A stretch of 64,000 nt of DNA, taken from the NCBI RefSeq assembly GCF_026239675.1, contig NZ_JAPIVQ010000010.1, forward strand, positions 1 through 64,000, in the 5' to 3' direction. The position numbers and the translations under genes were made by a program. The notes below the pieces were generated by a model. The model was not told the origin of the DNA and searched no databases. It saw nothing but the letters and a program-made list of their open reading frames with translations. Position 1 is the first letter of the stretch. Every line of letters begins with the position of its first letter. The stretch is from Pedobacter sp. PLR (GTDB lineage Bacteria > Bacteroidota > Bacteroidia > Sphingobacteriales > Sphingobacteriaceae). Positions 8,801-17,391 of the stretch are shown piece by piece.

Positions 8801-11435
8801 CGAACAAGGGCAAAACCCTACGGAAGCATCTATGTTGTCTTTTACTGCCAATAAAACCAAGTTTAAGGTGGGCGAAGAAATCGTATTAACGATACCTTCA
8901 GGCAAAGATGGCAAAGCTTTAATCTCTATAGAAAACGGTAGCAGGGTGATAAAAACCTTCTGGACGGACACTAAAGCCGGACAAACGCAGTTTAAATTCA
9001 AGGCCGAGAAAGGCATGACGCCGAATGTTTTTGCCAATATCACTTTATTACAGCCTCATGCGCAAACGGTAAATGATTTACCTATCCGCATGTATGGCGT
9101 TATTCCATTGCTGATTGAAGATCCGGAAACGATCTTAAAACCTGTGATCAAAATGGCGGATAAGCTGAAACCGGAAACGGAAAGCAGCATCACCATTAGC
9201 GAGCAGAATGGTAAAGCAATGACTTATACCATCGCTATTGTAGATGAAGGCTTACTAGACCTGACAAGGTTTAAGACACCAGATCCTCATGCGGTTTTCT
9301 ATGCCAGGGAAGGATTGGGTGTAAAAACATGGGACCTTTTTGATTACGTATTAGGAGCATGGGGTGGCAATCTGGAGAGAATTCTGAGCATTGGTGGTGA
9401 TGGTAGTATCAACAGAAACCTGAACCCGGCTAAAGCAAATCGCTTTGTGCCGGTGGTAAAATATATGGGGCCATTTAGTTTGCCAAAAGGCGGCAGCACT
9501 ACACATAAATTCAAACTGCCTCAATATATTGGTGCGGTGAGAGCAATGGTGGTTGCCGGTCAGGATGGCGCTTATGGCAACGCTGAGAAAAGCGTACAGG
9601 TGAAAAAACCTTTGATGTTACTGGCAACGCTTCCAAGGGTCATCGGCCCTGGAGAAACCTTTACCTTGCCAGCAACAGTTTTCGCAACAGAGAAAAACCT
9701 GAAAAACGTAACACTGCAATTGCAGGCGAGCAATCTGCAGGTGATCGGAAGTAAAACCCAGCAACTGCTATTTAAACAGCCAGGTGAGCAAATGGCTTAT
9801 TTTGAAATTAAGGTTCCTGAGATCACCGGTATTGCGAAAGTAAAACTGATCGCCCAAAGTGGCAGCGAAAAAATAGCTTATGATGTGGAACTGGATATTC
9901 GTAATCCAAATCCTTATGTGAGCAATGTGGTTTCGGCTATTATAGAACCTGGGAATAGCTGGGCACAGCCTTATGCGCCAATCGGCATGGTTGGAAGTAA
10001 TTCCGGAAGTCTGGAATTGTCGGCTATCCCTCCCATCGACCTAAAAAAGCGCCTGGGTTATCTGATGCAATATCCACATGGTTGTGTGGAGCAAACGACC
10101 TCAGGGGTATTCCCACAGTTGTTCCTGAATAAATTAACACCACTTACAGAACAGCAGAAGACAACTACAGAACGAAATATCAAGGCGGGCATCAATAAAT
10201 TGCGTGCTTTCCAAACCGGTGACGGCGGACTGGGCTACTGGCCTGGTGCAACCAGCGCTGACGAATGGGGCAGTATTTATGCTGCACACTTCCTGATCGA
10301 AGCTCAAAACGCAGGATACAGCTTGCCGGTAGGTATATTAGACGAGCTTTTACGCTATTTAAAAGGTAAAGCTTCAAATTGGGCGCCTAACAGCAGCAAT
10401 TTCTATGGGGCTGATCTTACTCAGGCTTACCGCTTATATACGCTTGCATTGGCTAAAAAGCCTGAAATGGCAGCAATGAATAGACTGAAGGCATTCCAAT
10501 ATTTGTCTGTAGCCGGAAAATGGCGTCTTGCAGCGGCCTATCAGCTCGCCGGACAAGCAGTAGCAGCAAATGGTTTGACCAAAGGTTTGTCTATTGAGGT
10601 ACAACCTTATCAGCAATTGGGTGGCACTTATGGTTCTGACTTAAGGGATGAGGCCATGATCTTAGAAACCCTGACTTTATTGGGGCGCAAAGCGGAAGGT
10701 GCTAAATTGCTGCAACCAGTAGCGTCCAAATTGGGGGCTAACGAATGGTATAGCACGCAAACGACTGCTTACAGTCTGTTGGCGATTGCTAAATTCTGCG
10801 GTGCCAATACGGCTTCTAATAACCTTAAATACAGCTATATTGTTGACGGCAAAAAAGGAAGCAAGGACTCTAAAGACTTCCTGAACAGCATTCCGTTAAC
10901 CTTTAAAACCCCTTATCTGTCAGTTACCAATACTGGTAACCGCGTGTTGTTTGCCCGTTTGATCTTACAAGGCCAACCTGCTGCCGGTCAGAATACCTTC
11001 CTTCAAAATAACCCGGAAGCACTCGACATGAGCATCAGTTATAAAACCTTAAATGGCAAGCCAATTGATCCTTCGCTGTTAAAGCAAAGTACAGACTTTT
11101 ACGCGGAGGTTACGATTAAGAACCCTGGTAAGATGGGTTATTATGAGCAAATGGCCCTAACACAGATTTTCCCTTCCGGATGGGAAATTATCAATACCAG
11201 AATCAGTGATACGGAAAGCGCGATTGCCTCGTCCCCTTATATTTACAGGGACATCAGAGACGACCGTGTCTTTACCTATTTCAACCTGAGGGAGAATGAA
11301 ACGGTGACTTACAAAGTGTTGTTAAATGCGGCTTATATTGGTCGCTATTACTTATCTGCGGTACAGTGTGAAGCGATGTATAACAATAACATTAGCGCCA
11401 CAACACCAGGCAAATGGGTACAGGTAATTAAATAG
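5880..11435 (+). CDS. Bacterial alpha-2-macroglobulin with thioester motif
   Basis: About 1851 residues from the Met at 5880. An upstream in-frame ATG at 5838 overlaps a small hairpin (5826-5843) and would delay the membrane anchor. The N-terminus has a basic stretch and one hydrophobic helix (FFIGGATLVIIGLATFFFL), so it is probably anchored in the inner membrane facing the periplasm. Several MG-type beta domains follow, including an MG2-like segment (GFIYGERGVWRPGDSLFLSF). The thioester motif is CVEQ (Cys1402-Gln1405) in YPHGCVEQTTSG. The family traps proteases through this reactive thioester and a bait region. Its stop codon is followed after one base by pbpC, the classic pairing, which suggests protection of periplasm and wall repair act together. 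Confidence 0.93.
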   Translation: MKITRKGFFIGGATLVIIGLATFFFLKKKPGNEDNQAYAKYIEAYTSGTISKKSNLTIRLASQVKTMGDIGVADTRDLFSSSPSIKGKTYWIDAQTIEFRPDEPLKSGENYDVTFHLDEVTQTEKGLEDFDFNFNVINPGLDLTQEGLVSQNNTSLDYMKLNGEINTADQEDPKLIEQCLKVDFPGALKVKWQHFPAKNTSSFTIDSIPKAKSERRLSLDWNGDPINAGRIGQEELVVPAKGVFKILNMKAVQDMEDFALVQFSEPVNVGQDLNGLITLSQLTNLRFTIDASQVKVYSPDKLEGNYQFTVNEGIENINNVTLTSGKAANIVFENKLPSVEISGKGTILPNSGKLVLPFDAVNLKAVDVTIIKIYENNIPQFFQANGFDGNQELRRVGRPIVQKTIRLDEDKSLNLHKKNRFTLDLDKIIRTEPGAMYRVTIGFRSAYNLFKCAEGESKETNEDEFEGYGRNNLDEFDDFWLRYDNYYPSGYSWQDRDNPCTPSYYRTERFASRNLIASNIGLIAKSGNDGSMLIVATDLLTAKPLSGVSIELQDYQRQVIETVKTDGNGMLSIDLKRKPFLLVAKMGDERGYLKVNDENALPLSRFDVAGDVVQHGLKGFIYGERGVWRPGDSLFLSFILEDKLKKLPGAYPVTFELYNPKGQLVKRQVNGKPLNGFYAFRTATESTAPTGNWMAKVKAGGAVFSKALKIETVMPNRLKINFNYGNRPYLGTGGASTATLSANWLFGAPGKHLKAKVDVSLNTMKTTFKGYEAYSFDNPTVVFESQVKTIFEGTLNENGTATVNTNINENNLAPGMLKANFAIKVFEAGGNFSIDNFSIPYHVYSDYYGIKTPEGDRLTGMLLTGKDHKIDIVNLNRDGKLLAGSKDVDVELYKVQWRWWWEREQEDAYANFTQNAYNKLVTKESISLNNGKGSWNLRIDEPEWGRYLILVRDRKSGHVTGKSVYIDWPGWAEREQGQNPTEASMLSFTANKTKFKVGEEIVLTIPSGKDGKALISIENGSRVIKTFWTDTKAGQTQFKFKAEKGMTPNVFANITLLQPHAQTVNDLPIRMYGVIPLLIEDPETILKPVIKMADKLKPETESSITISEQNGKAMTYTIAIVDEGLLDLTRFKTPDPHAVFYAREGLGVKTWDLFDYVLGAWGGNLERILSIGGDGSINRNLNPAKANRFVPVVKYMGPFSLPKGGSTTHKFKLPQYIGAVRAMVVAGQDGAYGNAEKSVQVKKPLMLLATLPRVIGPGETFTLPATVFATEKNLKNVTLQLQASNLQVIGSKTQQLLFKQPGEQMAYFEIKVPEITGIAKVKLIAQSGSEKIAYDVELDIRNPNPYVSNVVSAIIEPGNSWAQPYAPIGMVGSNSGSLELSAIPPIDLKKRLGYLMQYPHGCVEQTTSGVFPQLFLNKLTPLTEQQKTTTERNIKAGINKLRAFQTGDGGLGYWPGATSADEWGSIYAAHFLIEAQNAGYSLPVGILDELLRYLKGKASNWAPNSSNFYGADLTQAYRLYTLALAKKPEMAAMNRLKAFQYLSVAGKWRLAAAYQLAGQAVAANGLTKGLSIEVQPYQQLGGTYGSDLRDEAMILETLTLLGRKAEGAKLLQPVASKLGANEWYSTQTTAYSLLAIAKFCGANTASNNLKYSYIVDGKKGSKDSKDFLNSIPLTFKTPYLSVTNTGNRVLFARLILQGQPAAGQNTFLQNNPEALDMSISYKTLNGKPIDPSLLKQSTDFYAEVTIKNPGKMGYYEQMALTQIFPSGWEIINTRISDTESAIASSPYIYRDIRDDRVFTYFNLRENETVTYKVLLNAAYIGRYYLSAVQCEAMYNNNISATTPGKWVQVIK

Positions 11436-11436
11436 A

Positions 11437-13827
11437 ATGTTTAAGAAAATATATGGAGAACCGAAACTACTGATCAGTGATTTGCTTTGTTTGCTTTTGC
11501 TGCTGTGGTTTTGGTTCTTCTTACCATCAAAGTTGTTTTTAAGCCCCACTTCTTATGTGGTGGAGGCGTCTAACGGGGAATTATTGAGTGCGGCTATTGC
11601 AAAGGATGGTCAGTGGCGATTTCCGGTCGCCGATACTATTCCTGTAAAGTTTCAGCAGTGTATTGTGGCTTTTGAAGACCAGCGGTTTTACCAGCATCCG
11701 GGAATAGATGTTTTGGCAATGGCCAGGGCAATGCAGCAAAATCTTAAGGCCGGTTCGGTAGTCAGTGGTGGCAGTACGCTAACCATGCAGGTGATCCGCT
11801 TGTCCAGAAGGGAAAGTAGAACCCTATGGCAAAAAATAGTTGAGGTAGCTATGGCTATCCGTCTGGAATTCAGTAATTCTAAACAAGATATTTTAAAGTT
11901 ATACACAGCCAATGCGCCCTTTGGAAGTAATGTTGTTGGCCTGGATGCCGCTTCCTGGCGCTACTTTGCCAGGGCTCCGGAAAGTTTATCCTGGGGGGAA
12001 ATGGCTACGCTTGCGGTGCTTCCAAACAGTCCATCTTTAGTCCACCCGGGAAAGAACTCTGTTAAGCTGATCAGGAAGAGAAATGATCTTCTGGATAAAA
12101 TGGCTGCCTTAAAAATCATTGATCAGGAGACGGCTAATCTTTCTAAGTTGGAGCCGATTCCGGGGAAACCATTGCCCTTGCCACAAAATGCACCGCATTT
12201 GTTGCAGCGCTTTAAAGCAGAGCGAAGCCAGTTGAAAATCCCGGAGACGAGAATCACTTCTACCCTCGATTATAATTTACAGTTGAAGGTCAGCAATCTG
12301 TTGAAACGCTATCAAAACAGGTATCGTGCCAACGATATCAATAACATCGCAGCCCTGGTGCTGAATGTGAAAACAGGTACCGTGCAAAGTTATGTGGGCA
12401 ATATTTATCAACCGGAAAACAAGGAGTTGCAAAGTCATGTAGACATGATCAAGGCCGCCAGAAGTCCCGGGAGTACGCTGAAACCTTTGTTGTATGCCAG
12501 TATGCTGAATGATGGTTTTATCCTGCCCCGTACGCTGATTCCTGATATTCCAACGCAGATTAACGGCTATTCGCCACAAAATTATGACCTGGGTTATGAT
12601 GGTGCCATTCCGGCAAATCATGCCTTGAGTCGTTCCTTAAATATCCCGGCAGTTAAGATGCTGCAAAACTATAAGTATCAGCGCTTTTATGATCAGTTAA
12701 AAAAACTAGGCATCAATACGTTGAACAAGCCTGCGGATCATTATGGCTTGTCCATCATCCTTGGTGGCAGCGAAGTTACGATGTGGGATCTGGCGAAAAC
12801 CTATATGGGCATGGCGAGGTCTTTAAATCATTTCAATGATTACCAGGGCCGCTATAATCCCCATGATTACGATGCACCGGTCTATGTAAAAGGTAAAATT
12901 ATTCCTCGTATGCCACAAGATGATGCTCAGATTAATGGCGTATTAGATTACGCTTCCATATGGAATACCTTTAATGCCATGGAAGAAGTGATGAGACCTG
13001 GTGAAGAAGGGCTTTGGGAACAGTTTTCCTCTTCGCAAAGGGTGGCCTGGAAAACGGGTACCAGTGTGGGTTCCAGAGATGCCTGGGCTGTCGGACTAAC
13101 GCCGGAATTTGTGGTTTGTGTATGGGTGGGCAATGCCGATGGCGAAGGTCGGCCCGGTTTAACGGGTGTAGATGTTGCTGCGCCGGTATTGTTTGATATT
13201 TTCAGGGAGCTCCCGAATGCCAAATGGTTTACGACGCCTAAACATCAGCTGAAAAAGATGATGGTATGTAAACAAAGTGGTTATAAGGCCGGAGAGTATT
13301 GTAAGCAAACTGTTGAAGAATTGGTGCCGCCAGCAGCCGAAAAAACAAGTATTTGTCCATATCATAAGCTGATTCACCTGGATAGAACGGCTACATATCA
13401 GGCTACAGACAATTGCGAGCCTACGGGAATGATGGTACATCAGCCCTGGTTTGTCCTTCCTCCTGCGATGGAGTACTATTATAAGGTCAAAAACAGCGAT
13501 TATAAGCTCTTGCCAGCATTTATGCCGGGTTGTGGGGATGCAGGGAGTAATTTTGTGATGGAAATGATTTATCCCAAGCAGCATGCTCAGATTTATATTC
13601 CACTGGAATTAGATGGTGCCAGAGGTAAAGTGATCTTCAATGTATCCCATCGCAATAATAACGCGAAGATTTACTGGCACATTGATGAGGAGTATATCGC
13701 GACGACCAAAAACTTCCACCAGCTGGCTTTTAGTCCGGCGCCGGGAAGGCATACGCTGACTTTAGTGGATGAAGATGGCGAAAGACTTGTGCAGTCCTTC
13801 ACCATCCTCAGCAAGGAAAAAGACTAA
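11437..13827 (+). CDS. pbpC: Penicillin-binding protein 1C
   Basis: 796 residues: a transmembrane helix near 11-30, a GT51 glycosyltransferase domain with catalytic Glu80 in AFEDQRFYQHPGID, then a transpeptidase domain. Its motifs are Ser346-Thr-Leu-Lys349 (SPGSTLKP), SLN in ALSRSLNIPAV, and KTG at 539-541. The C-terminus carries the BiPBP_C beta domain, ending in HTLTLVDEDGERL. PBP1C enzymes polymerise lipid II, and the C-terminal domain is typical of those paired with alpha-2-macroglobulin. It starts one base after the macroglobulin stop, so the two are almost certainly translated from one message. Its 3' end overlaps the convergent lysoplasmalogenase gene by four bases. Confidence 0.94.
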   Translation: MFKKIYGEPKLLISDLLCLLLLLWFWFFLPSKLFLSPTSYVVEASNGELLSAAIAKDGQWRFPVADTIPVKFQQCIVAFEDQRFYQHPGIDVLAMARAMQQNLKAGSVVSGGSTLTMQVIRLSRRESRTLWQKIVEVAMAIRLEFSNSKQDILKLYTANAPFGSNVVGLDAASWRYFARAPESLSWGEMATLAVLPNSPSLVHPGKNSVKLIRKRNDLLDKMAALKIIDQETANLSKLEPIPGKPLPLPQNAPHLLQRFKAERSQLKIPETRITSTLDYNLQLKVSNLLKRYQNRYRANDINNIAALVLNVKTGTVQSYVGNIYQPENKELQSHVDMIKAARSPGSTLKPLLYASMLNDGFILPRTLIPDIPTQINGYSPQNYDLGYDGAIPANHALSRSLNIPAVKMLQNYKYQRFYDQLKKLGINTLNKPADHYGLSIILGGSEVTMWDLAKTYMGMARSLNHFNDYQGRYNPHDYDAPVYVKGKIIPRMPQDDAQINGVLDYASIWNTFNAMEEVMRPGEEGLWEQFSSSQRVAWKTGTSVGSRDAWAVGLTPEFVVCVWVGNADGEGRPGLTGVDVAAPVLFDIFRELPNAKWFTTPKHQLKKMMVCKQSGYKAGEYCKQTVEELVPPAAEKTSICPYHKLIHLDRTATYQATDNCEPTGMMVHQPWFVLPPAMEYYYKVKNSDYKLLPAFMPGCGDAGSNFVMEMIYPKQHAQIYIPLELDGARGKVIFNVSHRNNNAKIYWHIDEEYIATTKNFHQLAFSPAPGRHTLTLVDEDGERLVQSFTILSKEKD

Positions 13828-14513
13828 TCGTTTTTAAGGAGTTTTCTTTCGATGCCGCCTATCGTGATCAGGTATTGAGCGATCATATAGGTGGCCATAA
13901 TCAGGACTCCTGCAAAGTCAAATCCTTTAACAAACTTGTTATAAGCAAGTGTGGCATCGGATGCCAGGAAAAACAGGGCGCCGAAAAGGATCAGGTTAAA
14001 GCTCAGTACATTTACCCTTTGGTTTCTAAATGCAGCCATCATCATCATTAGACTGATGACAAAGGTGTAGACCATAACGGGAAGCTTCATGTCACCTAAA
14101 TGTGGCCTTAAGTAAAAATAGAAGCCGATACTGAAGGTTGCACATAAGATAATGGCCAGCCTCGCTCCTTTCTTATCCAGCTCCTGCGCAGAGCGGAAAT
14201 CCAGATAAAAGGCACTGATGTAAAGGATATGACCGATTAAAAATGCGACTAAACCATACATAAAGAAGCCCGGGTTTTGCCAGACAAACATCAGGAAAAC
14301 GTCTCCCAGTAATGCGAAAAACAGTCCGGCAAAGAGGCGTTTATGGAAGCGGCCTGTTAAATTGGTGCTTACATAGAACATCACCATCAGGGAAATTACA
14401 ATACAGGGTTTGATGAAATACCTGAGGGTAGTAAATTGTTGGAATTCCGCTACAATCTGTAAGATAAAGATCAGGGCAAATAAGAGGTTAAACTTCAGGT
14501 ATTTCTTCAGCAT
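13824..14513 (-). CDS. YhhN-family lysoplasmalogenase-like membrane protein
   Basis: 229 residues and about eight membrane helices. The FALLGDVFLMF motif and the later LFFLASDATLAYNKF segment carry the acidic residues conserved in the YhhN/TMEM86 family. Characterised members hydrolyse the vinyl-ether bond of lysoplasmalogens, giving an aldehyde and a glycerophospho head group. The first 26 bases lie inside the end of the upstream fatty acid hydroxylase gene, so the two are translationally coupled. That neighbour resembles alkylglycerol monooxygenase, which supports a role in ether-lipid breakdown. The substrate in this organism is not shown by the sequence. Confidence 0.85.
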   Translation of the reverse strand: MLKKYLKFNLLFALIFILQIVAEFQQFTTLRYFIKPCIVISLMVMFYVSTNLTGRFHKRLFAGLFFALLGDVFLMFVWQNPGFFMYGLVAFLIGHILYISAFYLDFRSAQELDKKGARLAIILCATFSIGFYFYLRPHLGDMKLPVMVYTFVISLMMMMAAFRNQRVNVLSFNLILFGALFFLASDATLAYNKFVKGFDFAGVLIMATYMIAQYLITIGGIERKLLKND

Positions 14514-15714
14514 TATTGTTGTTTTTTTGAAGGTTATAAAACCAGACTACCGAGCAGATGTTCAGGCCGGAAAATATGACCTGATATCCTACCGGAAAAT
14601 CCTGCAGCAAAACTATTAAAATCCCCAATACCAGACGAGCATATTCGAGTTTTACCTGCCATTTCTTTTCTTCCAGCAGGGCTGAACAGGTAACTAAGGT
14701 TAAAATCACGTAAACCACCCCCGTTCCCAGAGCTATTGCAGGAAGTGTCGGATATAAAAACAGAATGGCTATGGCCGCAACAAGGCCGGTTACAAACTGA
14801 AACACCACATAAGGCACCAGCTTCTGCTGGTATATGGGATTGTATTTCTGATAAAGGGAAGCGTCAATTTCCGGAGCGCTTTTAAAACCACCAAGATGTG
14901 CAGGAAACCAGCCGGGAGGTTTGATAAATACATTGATTTTATCGGCCCATCGCGGACTTTGTTTCGCAGTATTCCAAAGCTCATCCCAGTAATGAACATT
15001 GGCCCATAAAGGGTTCCAGCTGGCTAGCGGCGTAGTAATACCATAGTAAACGTCTTCTTCTTCCTTTTGGAAAGTCCCGAATAAGCGGTCCCAGATAATC
15101 AGCGTTCCTGCATGGTTTTTATCAATGTATTTAGGGTTGGAGCCATGGTGTACGCGGTGATGGGATGGCGTGTTCAGGATATACTCTAAAGGCCCCATGC
15201 TTTTGATCAGTCTGGTATGTATCCAGAATTGATATAAGGTGTTAAAGGAGCTCAGCGTTAGAAACATCAATGGATCAAAGCCAAGGAAAGCCAGTGGCAA
15301 ATAGAACACCCAGGAAAACCAGCCTTGAAACCAGGACTGTCTAAGCGCTACAGTGAGGTTGTATTCTTCGGATTGATGGTGTACAATATGTGCTGCCCAT
15401 AAGGCGTTAACCTGGTGACTCATGCGGTGAAACCAATAGTAAAAGAAGTCGACTCCGATGAATAGTAAAATCCAGACCCAGATATTTTGTGGCAGGTCAA
15501 ATAACCGCCAGTGTTCGAAGATGTACATATAGCCAAAAAACACAGCCGTTTTCATGAAGATCCCGGTGATCTGTTGCCCTATTCCCTGACTCAGGTTGGA
15601 AATAGAATCATTGAGGCGGTAGTACCCGAGCTTTTTATAGAAAGACCAGGCCAGTTCGATTCCTATAAGGATAAAAAACACAGGGACAGACAATGCTATA
15701 TAATCGACTTTCAT
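14488..15714 (-). CDS. Fatty acid hydroxylase superfamily protein resembling alkylglycerol monooxygenase
   Basis: 408 residues with several membrane helices and the di-iron histidine set of the sterol desaturase/fatty acid hydroxylase superfamily: HRMSH at 96-100, HIVHH at 109-113, His166 and HHRVHH at 185-190. The stretches EEYNLTVALRQS, LYQFWIHT, LEYILNTPSHHRVHHG and IDKNHAGTLIIWDRLFGTF closely follow the pattern I recall for animal AGMO (TMEM195). AGMO cleaves the O-alkyl bond of alkylglycerols using tetrahydrobiopterin. A C-terminal hydrophobic half (about 290-400) is also present, as in AGMO. It overlaps the downstream lysoplasmalogenase gene by 26 bases. The reaction and cofactor in this bacterium are inferred. 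Confidence 0.82.
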   Translation of the reverse strand: MKVDYIALSVPVFFILIGIELAWSFYKKLGYYRLNDSISNLSQGIGQQITGIFMKTAVFFGYMYIFEHWRLFDLPQNIWVWILLFIGVDFFYYWFHRMSHQVNALWAAHIVHHQSEEYNLTVALRQSWFQGWFSWVFYLPLAFLGFDPLMFLTLSSFNTLYQFWIHTRLIKSMGPLEYILNTPSHHRVHHGSNPKYIDKNHAGTLIIWDRLFGTFQKEEEDVYYGITTPLASWNPLWANVHYWDELWNTAKQSPRWADKINVFIKPPGWFPAHLGGFKSAPEIDASLYQKYNPIYQQKLVPYVVFQFVTGLVAAIAILFLYPTLPAIALGTGVVYVILTLVTCSALLEEKKWQVKLEYARLVLGILIVLLQDFPVGYQVIFSGLNICSVVWFYNLQKNNNNAEEIPEV

Positions 15715-15837
15715 ACAACTAATTTAATAAAATACACGATAAATTCTTTACCGTTAAAGTATTATGTTAGAAACAAATTCTAAACTGAGGCGTTATTTAC
15801 CCGATAGATTATCGCTAAATGTGTTCCTTTAAAAAAC

Positions 15838-16455
15838 ATGCCCATGAAAAATGAAGTGCCAAAACAGGAAGAAGGGTCCGAAATGGATGTTTTCGAGAAA
15901 GTCTCTTTTAAAGATGAGGCAAAGGCAAAGGCTTTTTACCCGGTGGTTCGTGGGCGCTTGCTGGAAGTCTACAACTGGGATAAATGGTGTGGATTCCCTT
16001 CGGCTACTTTTATCCTCACAGATCCTTTTGGAAAAGAGATCAGGCGGCAGGTAATGGAAGGTGATTATTTTAAAATCAATATTCCGGGTCCGGGTACTAC
16101 CAAAGGCGATGGATTTGATTGGGTGCTGGTGGAATGGATCAGGGAGGAACAATCCCCGACTGAGCAAGTGATTGCCATCAGGGTGAGACCGGCGCCAAAT
16201 CCTTTGCATCCAGATACGGAAACTGCTCATTTTTTCAAAGATAAAGCCACTTCTACTTTTAAAGTTTATAGAAAAGGAATGGAGGTTCATGCGGAAGTGC
16301 ATGGCAGAAATGAGATTCCGAATTCGGAAAGTGCGGTATTAGTGAACAACGTTAGAAACGTGCTGGTTGGCTGGATGGCGAAGATTGGATTCTCTTATCC
16401 GCAGTGGAAAAGCCTGGTTACCGGACTGTTAGACATAAAAAAGCAGGGAATATAA
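15838..16455 (+). CDS. Conserved hypothetical protein
   Basis: 205 residues, soluble, no signal peptide. Visible segments include an acidic N-terminus, a central stretch with several Trp residues (VYNWDKWCGFPSATFILTDPFGK and FDWVLVEWIREEQ) and a C-terminal helix pair ending in SLVTGLLDIKK. I do not recognise the family. A second Met lies two codons in (15844). It is divergent from the AGMO-like gene across a 123-base gap, and its 3' end forms part of a hairpin shared with the convergent RRM gene. No function is proposed. Confidence 0.75.
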   Translation: MPMKNEVPKQEEGSEMDVFEKVSFKDEAKAKAFYPVVRGRLLEVYNWDKWCGFPSATFILTDPFGKEIRRQVMEGDYFKINIPGPGTTKGDGFDWVLVEWIREEQSPTEQVIAIRVRPAPNPLHPDTETAHFFKDKATSTFKVYRKGMEVHAEVHGRNEIPNSESAVLVNNVRNVLVGWMAKIGFSYPQWKSLVTGLLDIKKQGI

Positions 16456-16474
16456 TTCGCATTATATTCCCTGC
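16443..16474 (-). terminator. Hairpin overlapping the 3' end of the hypothetical gene
   Basis: A perfect 13-bp stem (16443-16455 and 16462-16474) with a 6-nt loop contains the stop codon of the rightward gene. On the minus strand it is followed by a T-run, so it can act as a backup terminator for the leftward RRM gene. Confidence 0.6.
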
Positions 16475-16513
16475 CCTATATGGATCTACTCTAAAAGCAG
16501 AGTTAATTGTCTG

Positions 16514-16542
16514 TAAAAAGAAAAAAGCTATTAATAGCTTTT
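16514..16542 (-). terminator. Intrinsic terminator overlapping the RRM stop codon
   Basis: AAAAGCTATTAATAGCTTTT (16523-16542) is a perfect 20-bp palindrome with the TAA stop at its centre. On the minus strand it runs directly into TTTTTTCTTTTT, a strong intrinsic terminator shape. Confidence 0.8.
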
Positions 16543-16839
16543 CTCTGTACGGTTATTGCGTTTAAAGCCACCACCGCCTCCAGCGCCACCAGTACCTGGT
16601 TTCTCTTGAGCTTCAGCAACTTTAATTCTATTACCGTTGTAATCGCCACCGTTCATGCGTTTGATTGCTTCTTTTGCCTCTTCTTCTACCGGCATTTCCA
16701 CAAAACCAAACCCACGACTCTGACCAGTTTCGCGATCTTTGATAATTCTAAGTGATTTTACTTGACCGAAATCACCAAAAACGGCTGTTAATTCATCTTC
16801 CCCTACTTCTAACGGAAGGCCTGTAATAAATATCTTCAT
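16531..16839 (-). CDS. RNA-binding protein with one RRM domain
   Basis: 102 residues. One RNA recognition motif spans about 1-78, with RNP2 as IFITGL at the N-terminus and RNP1 as SRGFGFVEM near residue 43. It is followed by a glycine-rich tail and a short basic end (FKRNNRTEKSY). This is the small glycine-rich RRM type found widely in Bacteroidota and cyanobacteria, thought to bind single-stranded RNA and affect mRNA fate. It has its own promoter with a perfect -7 element and a terminator that overlaps its stop codon, so it is probably monocistronic and could be highly expressed. Confidence 0.93.
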   Translation of the reverse strand: MKIFITGLPLEVGEDELTAVFGDFGQVKSLRIIKDRETGQSRGFGFVEMPVEEEAKEAIKRMNGGDYNGNRIKVAEAQEKPGTGGAGGGGGFKRNNRTEKSY

Positions 16840-16858
16840 TAATGTTTAAAAATTTGCA

Positions 16859-16890
16859 CAAAGTTAAGCATTTTTAGCTTAAATTCCAAT
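16859..16890 (-). promoter_or_regulatory. Bacteroidota sigma-A promoter of the RRM gene
   Basis: On the minus strand ATTG (16887-16890), a 20-nt spacer and TAACTTTG (16859-16866) match the -33/-7 pattern with a perfect TAnnTTTG. Transcription would begin about 10-12 bases before the ATG at 16839. The rest of the 552-base gap (to 17391) holds only AT-rich sequence, a distant CGGTTATT/AATAACCG pair (16941-16948, 16981-16988) and the hairpin at 17313-17362. Confidence 0.7.
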
Positions 16891-17312
16891 GCTAGTGTCA
16901 GTTATAAGTATAATTATCTAATTACTTTTCAAACAGCCGGCGGTTATTTTTTGTTTTAAAGCCAGAAAATATTTTAATTAAATAACCGTTTTTAAGCGTC
17001 AGGTAGACCTTAAATGAAGATCAATAAAAAGTCAACCCACTCATTATGTGTAGACAACAGGGCTTTTCTGAACGCAGAAAAAAAAACAAAGAATTTTTGA
17101 TTGTTAAATACTTTAAGTATTCTTAGCGCCTAAATTGTGGCCGATTTCTTTTCCATGACAGGGGATTTTATGCGATTGCAGTCACTGGTTTTCCTTAATT
17201 TTAAGCGTTTTTGCCACTTTCTCCCCTGCTTATGTTCAGATTTCGGCTCAAAAAGCTCAGATTTCTATCTGGAATAGATAGCGTATAAAGATCATATCAG
17301 CATTTTATGGAA

Positions 17313-17362
17313 GATACCGGAAAAGGAACAGACGATAGCTGATCTATTCCTTTTCTGGTATC
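17313..17362 (-). terminator. Long hairpin downstream of the dienelactone hydrolase gene
   Basis: Arms 17313-17328 and 17347-17362 pair over 16 bases with one G-T position, with an 18-nt loop. It lies 29 bases after the stop codon of the leftward hydrolase. The tail is only moderately T-rich, so it may be a terminator or a 3' mRNA-stabilising stem. Confidence 0.55.
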
Positions 17363-17391
17363 GGTTTAGAGAATATCTCTGAAAAATTCTT

